64,000 nt of DNA from contig NZ_AUDZ01000017.1 of the NCBI RefSeq assembly GCF_000425725.1, positions 19,349 through 83,348 of the forward strand, written 5' to 3'. Below, in pieces: positions 1 through 7,666 of the stretch. Position 1 is the first letter of the stretch. Every line of letters starts with the position of its first letter. Position numbers and translations under genes: made by a program. Under the pieces are notes generated by a model. It saw only the letters and a program-made list of their open reading frames with translations, was not told where the DNA came from and did not search any database. The DNA comes from Halomonas halocynthiae DSM 14573 (lineage in GTDB: Bacteria > Pseudomonadota > Gammaproteobacteria > Pseudomonadales > Halomonadaceae).

Positions 1-718
1 TAGTGAATGAGCCAGACGCGACGGTGTTGCCCACCGAACTGCCTGAAATCATGCCTTGCAGGGCGCTAGCAATGACAGCGGCTTTAGCTGTACCGCCAGT
101 GAAGCGTCCTGTTGCAGCGACGGCCAGATCGTTGAAAAAGCTTCCTACGCCGGTTTGAATTAGCACAACGCCAAAGAACAGGAATAAGAAGATGAACTTG
201 GCAGAGATTTGTAGTGGCGTACCGAACACGCCACCTTCGCGAAACCACAAATAGGGCGCGATATCTTGGAGCGGGAAGCCTGGGTGCGATAATAACTGGG
301 TCGGAATATGGTTGCCTAGGAGAGCGTAGACAATTGCCAGTGAGGCAACCACCACGATGGGTAAGCCGACGGTGCGCCGAGTCGCCTCCAGCACAAAAAG
401 AACGCCTAGCCCAGCAACAATCAGGTCAAAAGCGGTATAGCCAGTAATTCGTGCGCGAAGCACTTCGTCATAAAACAGGATCTTATAATACGCACCGAAG
501 GTTGCCGCGAAAGCCAGTACCACGTCATACCATGGCACATGATTGCGATTACGCTGGCTGCGAGATGCGGGAAACAGCAAGAAGATCATGCCTAGCGCGA
601 GGCCCAAATGTACCGCGCCCTGCTTCTGCGAAGGCAGAGTACCAAAGTAGCCGGTATACAAATGGAAAGACGACAGGGCTATGCCAAGCAGTGAGACAGC
701 CCAGACCCAGCGGCCCAT
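1..718 (-). CDS. TRAP transporter permease, TAXI-type fused 4TM/12TM, 5' part only
   Basis: Reading the minus strand gives an open frame running off the left edge of the window. It encodes several hydrophobic segments and, close to the edge, the motif GMISGSSVGNTVASGSFT, typical of the DctM-like half of fused TRAP permeases used with TAXI binding proteins. The family imports organic acids with a sodium gradient across the inner membrane. The gene follows the TAXI binding-protein gene in the same direction, as expected for one operon. The first in-frame ATG is at 718, but 20 sensible codons precede it (PADSEALLKKYDREANVRSD), and they are cut off from a better start (GTG at 795, preceded by GAGAGA) by a run of nine A at 781-789 that is one base short for that frame. 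The family is certain; the exact start is not. Confidence 0.9.
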   Translation of the reverse strand, partial: MGRWVWAVSLLGIALSSFHLYTGYFGTLPSQKQGAVHLGLALGMIFLLFPASRSQRNRNHVPWYDVVLAFAATFGAYYKILFYDEVLRARITGYTAFDLIVAGLGVLFVLEATRRTVGLPIVVVASLAIVYALLGNHIPTQLLSHPGFPLQDIAPYLWFREGGVFGTPLQISAKFIFLFLFFGVVLIQTGVGSFFNDLAVAATGRFTGGTAKAAVIASALQGMISGSSVGNTVASGSFT

Positions 719-816
719 GTCTGATCTGACATTGGCTTCGCGGTCGTATTTTTTTAGCAGTGCCTCTGAGTCAGCAGGACTTTTTTTTTATCCACAGTGT
801 TGGTCTCTCGTTGAAA

Positions 817-846
817 GCGTAGTGGTAACACAAGCTACCACTACGC
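817..846 (-). repeat. Intercistronic stem-loop between TAXI binding protein and permease
   Basis: Arms GCGTAGTGGTA (817-827) and TACCACTACGC (836-846) are perfectly complementary, with an 8-base loop. It lies just after the stop codon of the binding-protein gene and has no T-run behind it, so it is more likely an mRNA 3'-end stabiliser or partial attenuator than a full terminator. Such hairpins commonly let the binding protein be made in excess over the permease; that role is inferred here. Confidence 0.6.
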
Positions 847-869
847 CAGAATGACTTATCTTGAACTGC

Positions 870-1871
870 TTACTTGGCAAGGTCTTCAAGACTGGTAATG
901 CCGGTTTTCTTGCGGGTGACAATCTGGATGACCTCGGGGTAAATGTGGCCAATAAACGCGACGTTTTCGATAGCACCACTGTCAAACTCACCGCTACCTT
1001 CAATCGCGTCTTTCGCTGGCGCATGTACCGTCATGCCCAGGTCCATACGGTCGTCACGGATGCTGACCAGGTTTTCGATTGACGCCCCAGTTTCAATGTT
1101 GGTGAAGTTGGCATCGTTCAGGTAGTTGTTCCAGATTGTCGCCATCTCGCCACCCAGCGGGTAGTAAGTGCCGCCTTGGCTGCCGGTGCCAAGAATGTAT
1201 TCATTTTTATCTTCGGTGATGTTGATTTCGGCGACTGGGCCGTCGACCGTCAGGCCTTGCTCTTCATAATAGCGTTTGGCACCGGGGTGAACCGGAATGC
1301 CGTCGGCGCCATTCAACGCATTTTCCAGTGTCATGAATGCTGATTGGGCGTGTGTGTTTTCATCGGCTTTTTCGTGCATCAGGCGGGCCAGCTCATAGCC
1401 CATTTCGTCGTCGATAGTGTGTGTATTGCCCACCAGGACGGCGTAGGCCGTTACCGTAGTCACATCGTCATCAAGGAACTCATAGTTATCCTTGGAGATG
1501 ACAAAGCGCCGATAGTCGCTGTTGGCTTCGATATTATCTATTGCGGCATCGGTCAGGTTGAGCATAACCACGTCACCTGCGGCAGCCTGAAGGTTCTCGA
1601 TGCTGCCTGATGGGAGACCAAGGATACCGATAGAGATGTCGATGTTGCCATCCTGCACGCCATCAAGAGCCGCGCCAAAACCTTCTTGGTAAGCGCTGTA
1701 GTCTTCTTCTGTTACACCGTGAGCGCTGAGGATCAGCTGAGAAACCTGCTGTGTCGTGCTAGCAGGTGGGCCGATAGCCACGTTGGGCTTGCTGGTGCTA
1801 GCGTCGCCACAGCCGCTGAGAAGTGTGCCAGCAGCAAGGGCAATTGCGGCAGAGGTAAGCAGACGAGTCAT
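870..1871 (-). CDS. TAXI-family TRAP transporter binding lipoprotein, circularly permuted
   Basis: Solute-binding subunit of the TAXI type of TRAP transporter, anchored as a lipoprotein: residues 1-21 form a signal peptide ending in the lipobox LLSGC. The ATG at 1871 is chosen over one 45 bases upstream because AGGAAG precedes it at good spacing and the signal peptide starts there. The mature part begins with KPNVAIGPPASTT, which in ordinary TAXI proteins lies in the middle, and runs to the usual C-terminal motif GIPVHPGAKRYYEEQG (about residue 210). Only then does the usual N-terminal motif ILGTGSQGGTYYPLGG appear, continuing to YPEVIQIVTRKKTGITSLEDLAK, where the frame stops. In normal members SLEDL is followed directly by the KPNVAIGPP-like segment. 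All family blocks are present, but in permuted order. Downstream lies the matching permease. Family call is very sure; substrate unknown. Confidence 0.93.
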   Translation of the reverse strand: MTRLLTSAAIALAAGTLLSGCGDASTSKPNVAIGPPASTTQQVSQLILSAHGVTEEDYSAYQEGFGAALDGVQDGNIDISIGILGLPSGSIENLQAAAGDVVMLNLTDAAIDNIEANSDYRRFVISKDNYEFLDDDVTTVTAYAVLVGNTHTIDDEMGYELARLMHEKADENTHAQSAFMTLENALNGADGIPVHPGAKRYYEEQGLTVDGPVAEINITEDKNEYILGTGSQGGTYYPLGGEMATIWNNYLNDANFTNIETGASIENLVSIRDDRMDLGMTVHAPAKDAIEGSGEFDSGAIENVAFIGHIYPEVIQIVTRKKTGITSLEDLAK

Positions 1872-2269
1872 GGGATTCTTCCTATTGTGGTTTAGCGTTA
1901 TGTGGCTGAAAGCCATTCAATCAGCAATTTACGGATATAAGCCGTTTGCGGCAGTCGGCTCATTCAACGCAGCGCCTATTGCGGGCTCGTGCAGTTTTAT
2001 CTGGCGCATTGTTGTTCTATGCCGACGCAGACACAAAAGAATGTTTGGAATCATACCATGAAATTATTTCATGCTTTTCGCGGCGTCCTCACTGTTATGC
2101 GGCTGGGCGACAGTGAGAGTCACGAATTTTCGGAATGCATAGCGGCTTTTTTTTCGTTTGAACAAGGCGGTTCGGGTCTGTTTTTATAAAAGGAGCTGTT
2201 TTATCTCTTGCTTTTACCCGTAAGCGTAGCCCACCAATTACTTACATGGCCCATCAACAGGATCGTGAC
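1872..2269. other. Intergenic region between divergent TAXI-TRAP operon and aminotransferase operon
   Basis: About 400 bases with no convincing gene. It must hold the promoters of both divergent operons. It contains a perfect 17-bp palindrome (2057-2073), a second inverted repeat with arms CTCACTGT (2088-2095) and ACAGTGAG (2110-2117), and a T-rich stretch near 2147-2154. Open frames here are short, extend into coding regions in other frames and lack family resemblance. Confidence 0.6.
2057..2073. promoter_or_regulatory. Perfect 17-bp palindrome, candidate operator
   Basis: CATGAAAT and ATTTCATG flank a single central T, giving exact two-fold symmetry in the space between two divergent operons. 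This is the form expected for the site of a dimeric repressor, for example of the GntR or LacI type. No regulator gene for it is visible in the window, so the role is a guess. Confidence 0.4.
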
Positions 2270-3523
2270 ATGGAACTTCTGCACGTCAGTGACTCGCTTG
2301 GCATCGTTCATCCCATCTGTATCGAGCGTGGCCGTAATGCCGATGTCTGGGACGAGCAAGGCAAGCACTATATAGACTTTGTTGCTGGGATTGGAGTGCT
2401 TAACGCTGGGCATTGTCATCCCGCCGTTGTTGATGCTGTTAAAGGGCAAGTCGAAACGTTAATGCATTCTGCTTTTAATGCGTTGCCGCATCGAGGCTAC
2501 TTGAATGTTGTCAGCGCGCTGGATGCGTTTGTTCCGGTGTCTTATCCCCTATCCTGCATGTTGACTAACAGTGGTGCCGAAGCCACCGAGAATGCGCTCA
2601 AAGTGGCACGTGCCGCGACGGGGCGTCAGGCTGTGATCGCGTTCGATGATGGCTTCCATGGTCGCACGTTGGCGGCACTGAATCTGAACGGCAAGGTTAA
2701 GCCTTACAAAAACTGCCTAGGAACCTTGCCTGGCCCCGTGTATCACGTGCCGTTCCCCAGCCGTGACAGTGAGACCGATGCTGATCAGGCCATGGCCGCG
2801 ATTGAGCGACTGTTCGAGGTTGAGGTTCCCGCCGATGAGGTGGCGGCCATTATTGTGGAGCCGGTTCAGGGAGAGGGTGGTTTTCGCCTGCTGTGTGCTG
2901 ATTTCGCTGCTCGCTTACGAGCGCTATGCGATAACCACGGCATTGTGTTGATTTTCGATGAAATTCAATCAGGCTTTGGCCGAACCGGTGAGCGCTTTGC
3001 TTTTTCACACCTTGGGGTTGAGCCAGACGTGCTACTCATGGGCAAAAGCATGGCAGCCGGACTGCCGCTGGCTGCCGTGGTGGGCAAGTCGACGGTGATG
3101 AATGCGTTGCCTAAAGGTGGCTTAGGTGGCACGTATTCAGGCAATGCGGTGGCCTGTGCGTCCGCTCTAGCGGTGATGTCGTTAATGAGTGAGCAAAACG
3201 TGAAGCGCTGGGGTGAGGCTCAGGAAGCGCTAATTCTAGAGGCATACCAGAGGTGGTGCGACTCGGAGCGCTACCCCATGCTGGCGGGTTTGAATGGTGT
3301 TGGTGCCATGCGTGGCATCGTGTTTAACGATACCGCTAACGCTACGGGTGCAGAGCACTTGGCGGCGCTGCTGGTTGCAGGGCGGGAGCAGGGCGTTTTG
3401 CTGATGCCCAGTGGGCGTCGCCGTAACGTACTTCGGCTACTACCGCCGTTAACCACTGAGCCAGATGTCATGAAAGAAGGTCTGGCGCGAATTGAGCGAG
3501 CGCTGGATACGCTGAACCCTTAA
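2270..3523 (+). CDS. Class III PLP aminotransferase (GabT-like; possible 2-aminoadipate aminotransferase)
   Basis: Fold-type I, class III aminotransferase of about 417 residues. Visible are the cofactor aspartate in FDEIQSGFGRTG (about residue 230) and the Schiff-base lysine in LMGKSMAAGLPLAAVVG (about residue 259). The start at 2270 is preferred over the in-frame ATG at 2246 because AGGA sits seven bases ahead of it. Automated annotation would call it 4-aminobutyrate aminotransferase. The next gene, 28 bases downstream, encodes a 2-oxoadipate dioxygenase (HglS family), so the likely job is converting 2-aminoadipate to 2-oxoadipate in D-lysine breakdown, as a GabT-like enzyme does in Pseudomonas putida. 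Class certain, substrate inferred from context. Confidence 0.92.
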   Translation: MELLHVSDSLGIVHPICIERGRNADVWDEQGKHYIDFVAGIGVLNAGHCHPAVVDAVKGQVETLMHSAFNALPHRGYLNVVSALDAFVPVSYPLSCMLTNSGAEATENALKVARAATGRQAVIAFDDGFHGRTLAALNLNGKVKPYKNCLGTLPGPVYHVPFPSRDSETDADQAMAAIERLFEVEVPADEVAAIIVEPVQGEGGFRLLCADFAARLRALCDNHGIVLIFDEIQSGFGRTGERFAFSHLGVEPDVLLMGKSMAAGLPLAAVVGKSTVMNALPKGGLGGTYSGNAVACASALAVMSLMSEQNVKRWGEAQEALILEAYQRWCDSERYPMLAGLNGVGAMRGIVFNDTANATGAEHLAALLVAGREQGVLLMPSGRRRNVLRLLPPLTTEPDVMKEGLARIERALDTLNP

Positions 3524-3551
3524 TGATAAAAATTTTTAGGAGCCATGAGTC

Positions 3552-4916
3552 ATGAATACCTCGGCCTTCGTCAGCAGTGACGAGATTCGCGATCGTTTTT
3601 CTCGGGCCATGTCGGCCATGTATCAGGCTGAAGTGCCACAGTACGAAACACTATTGGCGCTGGTTGAGCAGGTCAATCGCGAAACATTGGAGCGTGACCC
3701 CGCATTGGCTGAGCGGTTGGAGTCCCATAATGAATTAGCGCGGCTTGGTGTTGAGCGGCACGGGGCCATTCGCGTCGGTACTGCCGACGAGCTTGCGATG
3801 TTGCGCCGTTTATTCGCGGTGATGGGCATGTTCCCCGTAGGGTATTACGACCTGTCAGAGGCTGGCGTGCCGGTTCACTCCACCGCGTTTCGCCCGAAAG
3901 AAGATGCGGCGCTGGCGCGCAACCCTTTCCGTATCTTTACGTCGTTGCTGCGCCTAGAGTTGATTGAAAGCGAGGCGCTGCGTGACAAGGCCGCTGAAAT
4001 TTTGTCTCAGCGCGATATTTTCACTGCTCAAGCGCGTGAATTGACCGCCGTGGCTGAGGAGCAAGGTGGGCTTGACGAGGCACAGGCTGAGCGTTTTGTG
4101 GCAGAGGCGCTGGAGACATTTCGTTGGCACCAAGATGCCACGGTTGATATGGAAACCCACGCAGCGCTACAGGCGGAACATCGCCTGATTGCGGATGTGG
4201 TGTGTTTTCGCGGCCCGCATATCAATCACCTGACACCGCGCACCCTCGATATTGATGAAGCTCAGCGGCGCATGCCCGCCATGGGCATGAATGCGAAAGA
4301 GGTTATCGAAGGGCCGCCGCGCCGCAACTGCCCGATTTTATTGCGTCAGACCAGCTTTAAGGCGTTGGAGGAAGCCATCCGCTTTACCGGCGATCGTCAA
4401 GGCACGCATAGCGCACGCTTTGGCGAGATTGAGCAGCGCGGAGTCGCGTTGACGGCCGAAGGACGCACGCTGTATGACCAGTTGCTTGGCGAGTCGCGCC
4501 AGCGCACGGTAGGCCTGAGCAACGAGCAGCACCAGCACGTGCTGGCTGAGGTATTTGCTGATTTTCCTGATAGTGACGATGAGCTGCGCCGCCGAGGCCT
4601 AGCGTTCTTCGAGTATCGCCTGACCGAAGCAGGCAAAGAGGCTAGTGCTGCGGCAGGCGCGTCTGATATGGAGGCGCTCATCACGCAAGGGCTGGTCGAG
4701 GCGCTGCCGATTACCTATGAAGACTTCCTGCCCGTTAGTGCGGCAGGTATCTTCCAGTCTAACCTGGGAGGCGAGCAGGGCGAGGCCTACGCCGGCAATG
4801 CCAATCGCGATGCCTTTGAAGCGGCGCTAGGCGCGGCGGTGACAGATGAGCTGGCGCTTTATGCCGAGCGTGAGCGCCTTTCGCGCCAGGCCGTGCTGCG
4901 CGCGCTGAGGGCTTGA
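3552..4916 (+). CDS. hglS: 2-oxoadipate dioxygenase/decarboxylase (HglS, former DUF1338/YdcJ)
   Basis: A 454-residue protein of the HglS/YdcJ family, which converts 2-oxoadipate to D-2-hydroxyglutarate with iron and oxygen, the last special step of D-lysine catabolism. Metal-ligand candidates fit the known pattern: His70 in ERHGAIR, with the substrate arginine Arg74 right after it; a histidine in the HINHLTPR stretch (residues 224-231); and Glu293 in ARFGEIEQRG. Length matches the E. coli homologue YdcJ. It is cotranscribed with the preceding aminotransferase and followed by a hairpin terminator. An AGGAG lies at 3539-3543 ahead of the ATG. Family sure; the lysine pathway role is inferred from family and neighbour. 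Confidence 0.9.
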   Translation: MNTSAFVSSDEIRDRFSRAMSAMYQAEVPQYETLLALVEQVNRETLERDPALAERLESHNELARLGVERHGAIRVGTADELAMLRRLFAVMGMFPVGYYDLSEAGVPVHSTAFRPKEDAALARNPFRIFTSLLRLELIESEALRDKAAEILSQRDIFTAQARELTAVAEEQGGLDEAQAERFVAEALETFRWHQDATVDMETHAALQAEHRLIADVVCFRGPHINHLTPRTLDIDEAQRRMPAMGMNAKEVIEGPPRRNCPILLRQTSFKALEEAIRFTGDRQGTHSARFGEIEQRGVALTAEGRTLYDQLLGESRQRTVGLSNEQHQHVLAEVFADFPDSDDELRRRGLAFFEYRLTEAGKEASAAAGASDMEALITQGLVEALPITYEDFLPVSAAGIFQSNLGGEQGEAYAGNANRDAFEAALGAAVTDELALYAERERLSRQAVLRALRA

Positions 4917-4956
4917 TACGTAAGCTCGTATTTGATTGCAGGTAATGCAGGTAATA

Positions 4957-4990
4957 TCGGGGCTGGTCAATGACCAGCCCCGATGTGTTT
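4957..4990 (+). terminator. Terminator-like hairpin after hglS
   Basis: TCGGGGCTGGTCA (4957-4969) and TGACCAGCCCCGA (4971-4983) are perfect reverse complements followed by TGTGTTT. The stem is very GC-rich and the T-run weak. It closes the aminotransferase-hglS operon before the next gene. Confidence 0.7.
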
Positions 4991-5039
4991 CCGGTATGAT
5001 GCGATGCCTCAATCGCCATGATCTTTGACAGGACTCTAT

Positions 5040-5807
5040 ATGCCGTTACTCGATGCGTTGTCACCATTGTCGCCTTCTTTAGGTGGGCTGCTGATTCTGC
5101 TTTCGGTAGTAACCTCAGCGTTTACGGCGGCTTTTGGTGTTGGCGGCGGAGTTTTGATGATTATGGCGCTGGCCCAAGTGATGCCGGCGGCAGCGCTGAT
5201 TCCCGTGCATGGCATGGTGCAGTTGGGGTCAAACGTTGGCCGCACCACGATGACCTGGCGGCACGTGGACCGAAACACACTACTGTTTTTTGTTCCTGGG
5301 GTGATTCTTGGCGCCTTGGCTGCTGCGTGGCTGGTGATTCGCTTGCCTGCAGGCGTACTGGAGCTATGTATTGCGGCTTTTGTGCTGTTTACCTGCTGGG
5401 GCCCCGGCGTGCCGAAGCGCGCGCTACATGGTGCTGGGATTGTTGTCGCGGGTGCCGTTACCACGTTGCTGTCTAGTTTGGTGGGTGCAAGCGGCCCGAT
5501 GGTGGCGGCCTTTGTGAAACAGCGTCAGGAGGGCCGGTTGGCTAAGGTAGCAACTTTTTCGGCCTGTATGTCGTTACAACATTTGACCAAAATATTTGTA
5601 TTCGGCATGGCCGGCTTTGTGTTTCGTGAATGGCTGGGACTGATGGTAGCGATGGTCGTAGCGGGACTAGTGGGCACTTGGCTAGGACTTAAGTTATTGC
5701 ATCGACTCTCTGAGCATCACTTTGACAACCTGTTCAAGTGGGCGCTGACGCTGTTGGCGCTGCGGCTGGTGTGGTTAGGTGTTAGCCGGTGGTCGGGCAT
5801 GGCGTGA
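5040..5807 (+). CDS. TauE/SafE-family membrane transporter
   Basis: About 255 residues with seven to eight predicted hydrophobic segments and the pattern of the TauE/SafE (DUF81) family, which exports sulfite, sulfoacetate or other small organosulfur or organic anions. An early segment carries AAFGVGGGVLMIMALAQVMP, the usual N-terminal repeat motif of the family, and a related segment recurs in the second half (SSLVGASGPMVAAFV). ATG at 5040 is chosen because AGGA lies six bases ahead; a TTG 15 bases upstream is unlikely. It stands alone between a terminator and a 255-base gap, so its substrate cannot be inferred. Confidence 0.85.
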   Translation: MPLLDALSPLSPSLGGLLILLSVVTSAFTAAFGVGGGVLMIMALAQVMPAAALIPVHGMVQLGSNVGRTTMTWRHVDRNTLLFFVPGVILGALAAAWLVIRLPAGVLELCIAAFVLFTCWGPGVPKRALHGAGIVVAGAVTTLLSSLVGASGPMVAAFVKQRQEGRLAKVATFSACMSLQHLTKIFVFGMAGFVFREWLGLMVAMVVAGLVGTWLGLKLLHRLSEHHFDNLFKWALTLLALRLVWLGVSRWSGMA

Positions 5808-6062
5808 GTCGTTAAGAATAGTGACTAAACGTCGTTGTTAAGAATCGTCGCCATGGGGCTGTTAGTGAAACTCTGCCCTATAAAGCCGCGGACAAATGTT
5901 ATATTGTGGAGTTAGGTTAATAGTTAGTCGCTAAAATGCGTCACTTTACTTTTACTTTTGTCTATTTTCTGCGTGAACTGTGATTTGATGCATGTACAGT
6001 GGGAAATCTTACGTCATACTACGTCATTGGTCGTCGTGAATTACTAACTTCAGGGGAATATT

Positions 6063-7529
6063 ATGCTGCCTACACCCTACCGGCGGTACTCGTTAGTCGT
6101 CACTCTTGTTTTGGCGCTTGGATTGCTGCTGGCTGGTAAGGCGGTGGCTGAAGGTAATCCGCGCTATGCCGGCATTGTGATTGATGCTGACACGCACGAA
6201 GTTTTGTATGCCGAAAATGCTGATGCAAGGCGTTATCCCGCATCACTGACCAAAATGATGACGCTGTATATGCTGTTTGAAGAGCTGGATAACCAGCGCT
6301 TAACGCTTAACAGCCCGCTAAGGGTGTCAGCCACTGCAGCGGCTAAGCCGGCCACTAAACTGTGGCTGAAAGCCGGTTCAACGTTACCGGTTGAGACCGC
6401 TATTCAGGCGCTGGTTGTGCGCTCTGCCAATGATGTTGCAGCGGTTGTTGCTGAGTCGCTAGGTGGTACGGAAAGTGAGTTTGCACAGCTGATGACAGCT
6501 AAGGCGCGTGATCTGGGTATGCATAATACAACTTTCCGTAATGCCTCTGGCTTGCCGGACAGTCGCCAGGTAACAACGGCGAGAGACATGGCGATGCTGT
6601 CACGTCGTTTGATGCTGGATTTCCCCCAGTATTATCATTATTTCTCGCTGCAGAGTTTCACTTGGCGCGGAAAAACAGTGCGTGGCCACAATCGCCTGTT
6701 AGCCAGCTATCCCGGCGCGGATGGCCTGAAAACGGGGTTTATCCGTGCATCAGGCTTTAACGTAGCAACCTCGGCTGAGCGTGATGGCCGTCGTATGCTG
6801 TCTGTTGTCATGGGGGGGTATAGTTCTAAGTCGCGCGATAAGCACATGGCTAATCTGCTAGATCGTGGTTTTCTGCGCGCTTCGCTTAGTGATGGCAATG
6901 GCTGGATGGCCAACACCGCTATTTCTGATGAACAGTTGTTGATACCTGGTGTTGAACCAAGGCAGCCTGTGCGTCAGATGCTAGCGGTGAATACGGCTGC
7001 GCCAACAGCGAGTGCAGCGCAGCGGTCATATCAGCGTACTGAGCCGTCGCGCCAGCGGGTGAGTAATGAACTCACACCTGCCGTTGCTAGTCGCAGTTAT
7101 GCAAGTGCTGATAGTCAGGAACTGGTAGCGTGGAGTGACACGCCAGCAGGTTCTGCCGCCACTGCTCGTGCAGATGAGCCGCTGGTTGTTGAGGCATCAC
7201 CTGCAGCGCGTCAGGCGCCAGTAAGAGCGACTCCTGTTGTTGCTCAAGCCTCTGCGCCGGTCAATACGGTGTCTCCTGCTACGTCAGCCGGTGGTGAGTG
7301 GGGCATTCAGGTCGGTGCCTTCAGTAGTCTCGATAGTGCTCGTGCCCTAGCAGTAAGAGCAGCCCGGGCCGCGAAAGTTGGTGAAGAGCAGGTGGCCCTG
7401 CCCCAAGTGGCTGGTGCCAGTGTTTATCGTGCACGTTTGATGGATATGGGTGAAGGCCAGGCGCGTAATGCGTGTCGGCGTCTTCAGTCGAGCGGTATGG
7501 ACTGCATGGTCGTGCAGGCCAGCCTGTAA
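6063..7529 (+). CDS. D-alanyl-D-alanine carboxypeptidase with C-terminal SPOR domain
   Basis: Periplasmic penicillin-binding protein of the PBP5/6 (peptidase S11) type, trimming the last D-alanine of cell-wall peptides. A signal peptide covers residues 1-29. The three active-site motifs are SLTK (Ser61, Lys64), SAN (Ser121-Asn123) and KTG (Lys223). After the catalytic domain there is a long Ala/Pro/Ser-rich linker (about 300-410) and then a SPOR domain beginning EWGIQVGAFSS (about 412-488), which binds denuded glycan at division septa. Classical PBP5 ends instead in an amphipathic membrane anchor, so this architecture suggests septal targeting rather than membrane anchoring. Single gene, GGGG upstream as ribosome site. 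Confidence 0.93.
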   Translation: MLPTPYRRYSLVVTLVLALGLLLAGKAVAEGNPRYAGIVIDADTHEVLYAENADARRYPASLTKMMTLYMLFEELDNQRLTLNSPLRVSATAAAKPATKLWLKAGSTLPVETAIQALVVRSANDVAAVVAESLGGTESEFAQLMTAKARDLGMHNTTFRNASGLPDSRQVTTARDMAMLSRRLMLDFPQYYHYFSLQSFTWRGKTVRGHNRLLASYPGADGLKTGFIRASGFNVATSAERDGRRMLSVVMGGYSSKSRDKHMANLLDRGFLRASLSDGNGWMANTAISDEQLLIPGVEPRQPVRQMLAVNTAAPTASAAQRSYQRTEPSRQRVSNELTPAVASRSYASADSQELVAWSDTPAGSAATARADEPLVVEASPAARQAPVRATPVVAQASAPVNTVSPATSAGGEWGIQVGAFSSLDSARALAVRAARAAKVGEEQVALPQVAGASVYRARLMDMGEGQARNACRRLQSSGMDCMVVQASL

Positions 7530-7666
7530 TCTATGACATTCCCCCGTCGTGCTGGCCGCCGCAAATAACGCATTATATTAGGTAGTCACTGTTGGGTTGC
7601 AACGAACACACCGCTGGCTTTGCCGGCGGTGTTTGGTGTTGGGATGAGCTGAGAGGAGTTGCCGCG

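Noticed and set aside
1756..2061. Plus-strand frame of 101 codons over the TAXI gene start
   Set aside because: Antisense to the lipoprotein signal region and running into the promoter region; no support.
5018..5476. 152-codon frame over the TauE-like gene
   Set aside because: Rich in Cys/Trp/Arg, overlaps a clear membrane protein in another frame; a shadow.
5990..6040. Direct repeat TACGTCA twice upstream of the carboxypeptidase gene
   Set aside because: Two short copies only; could be an operator but nothing else supports it.
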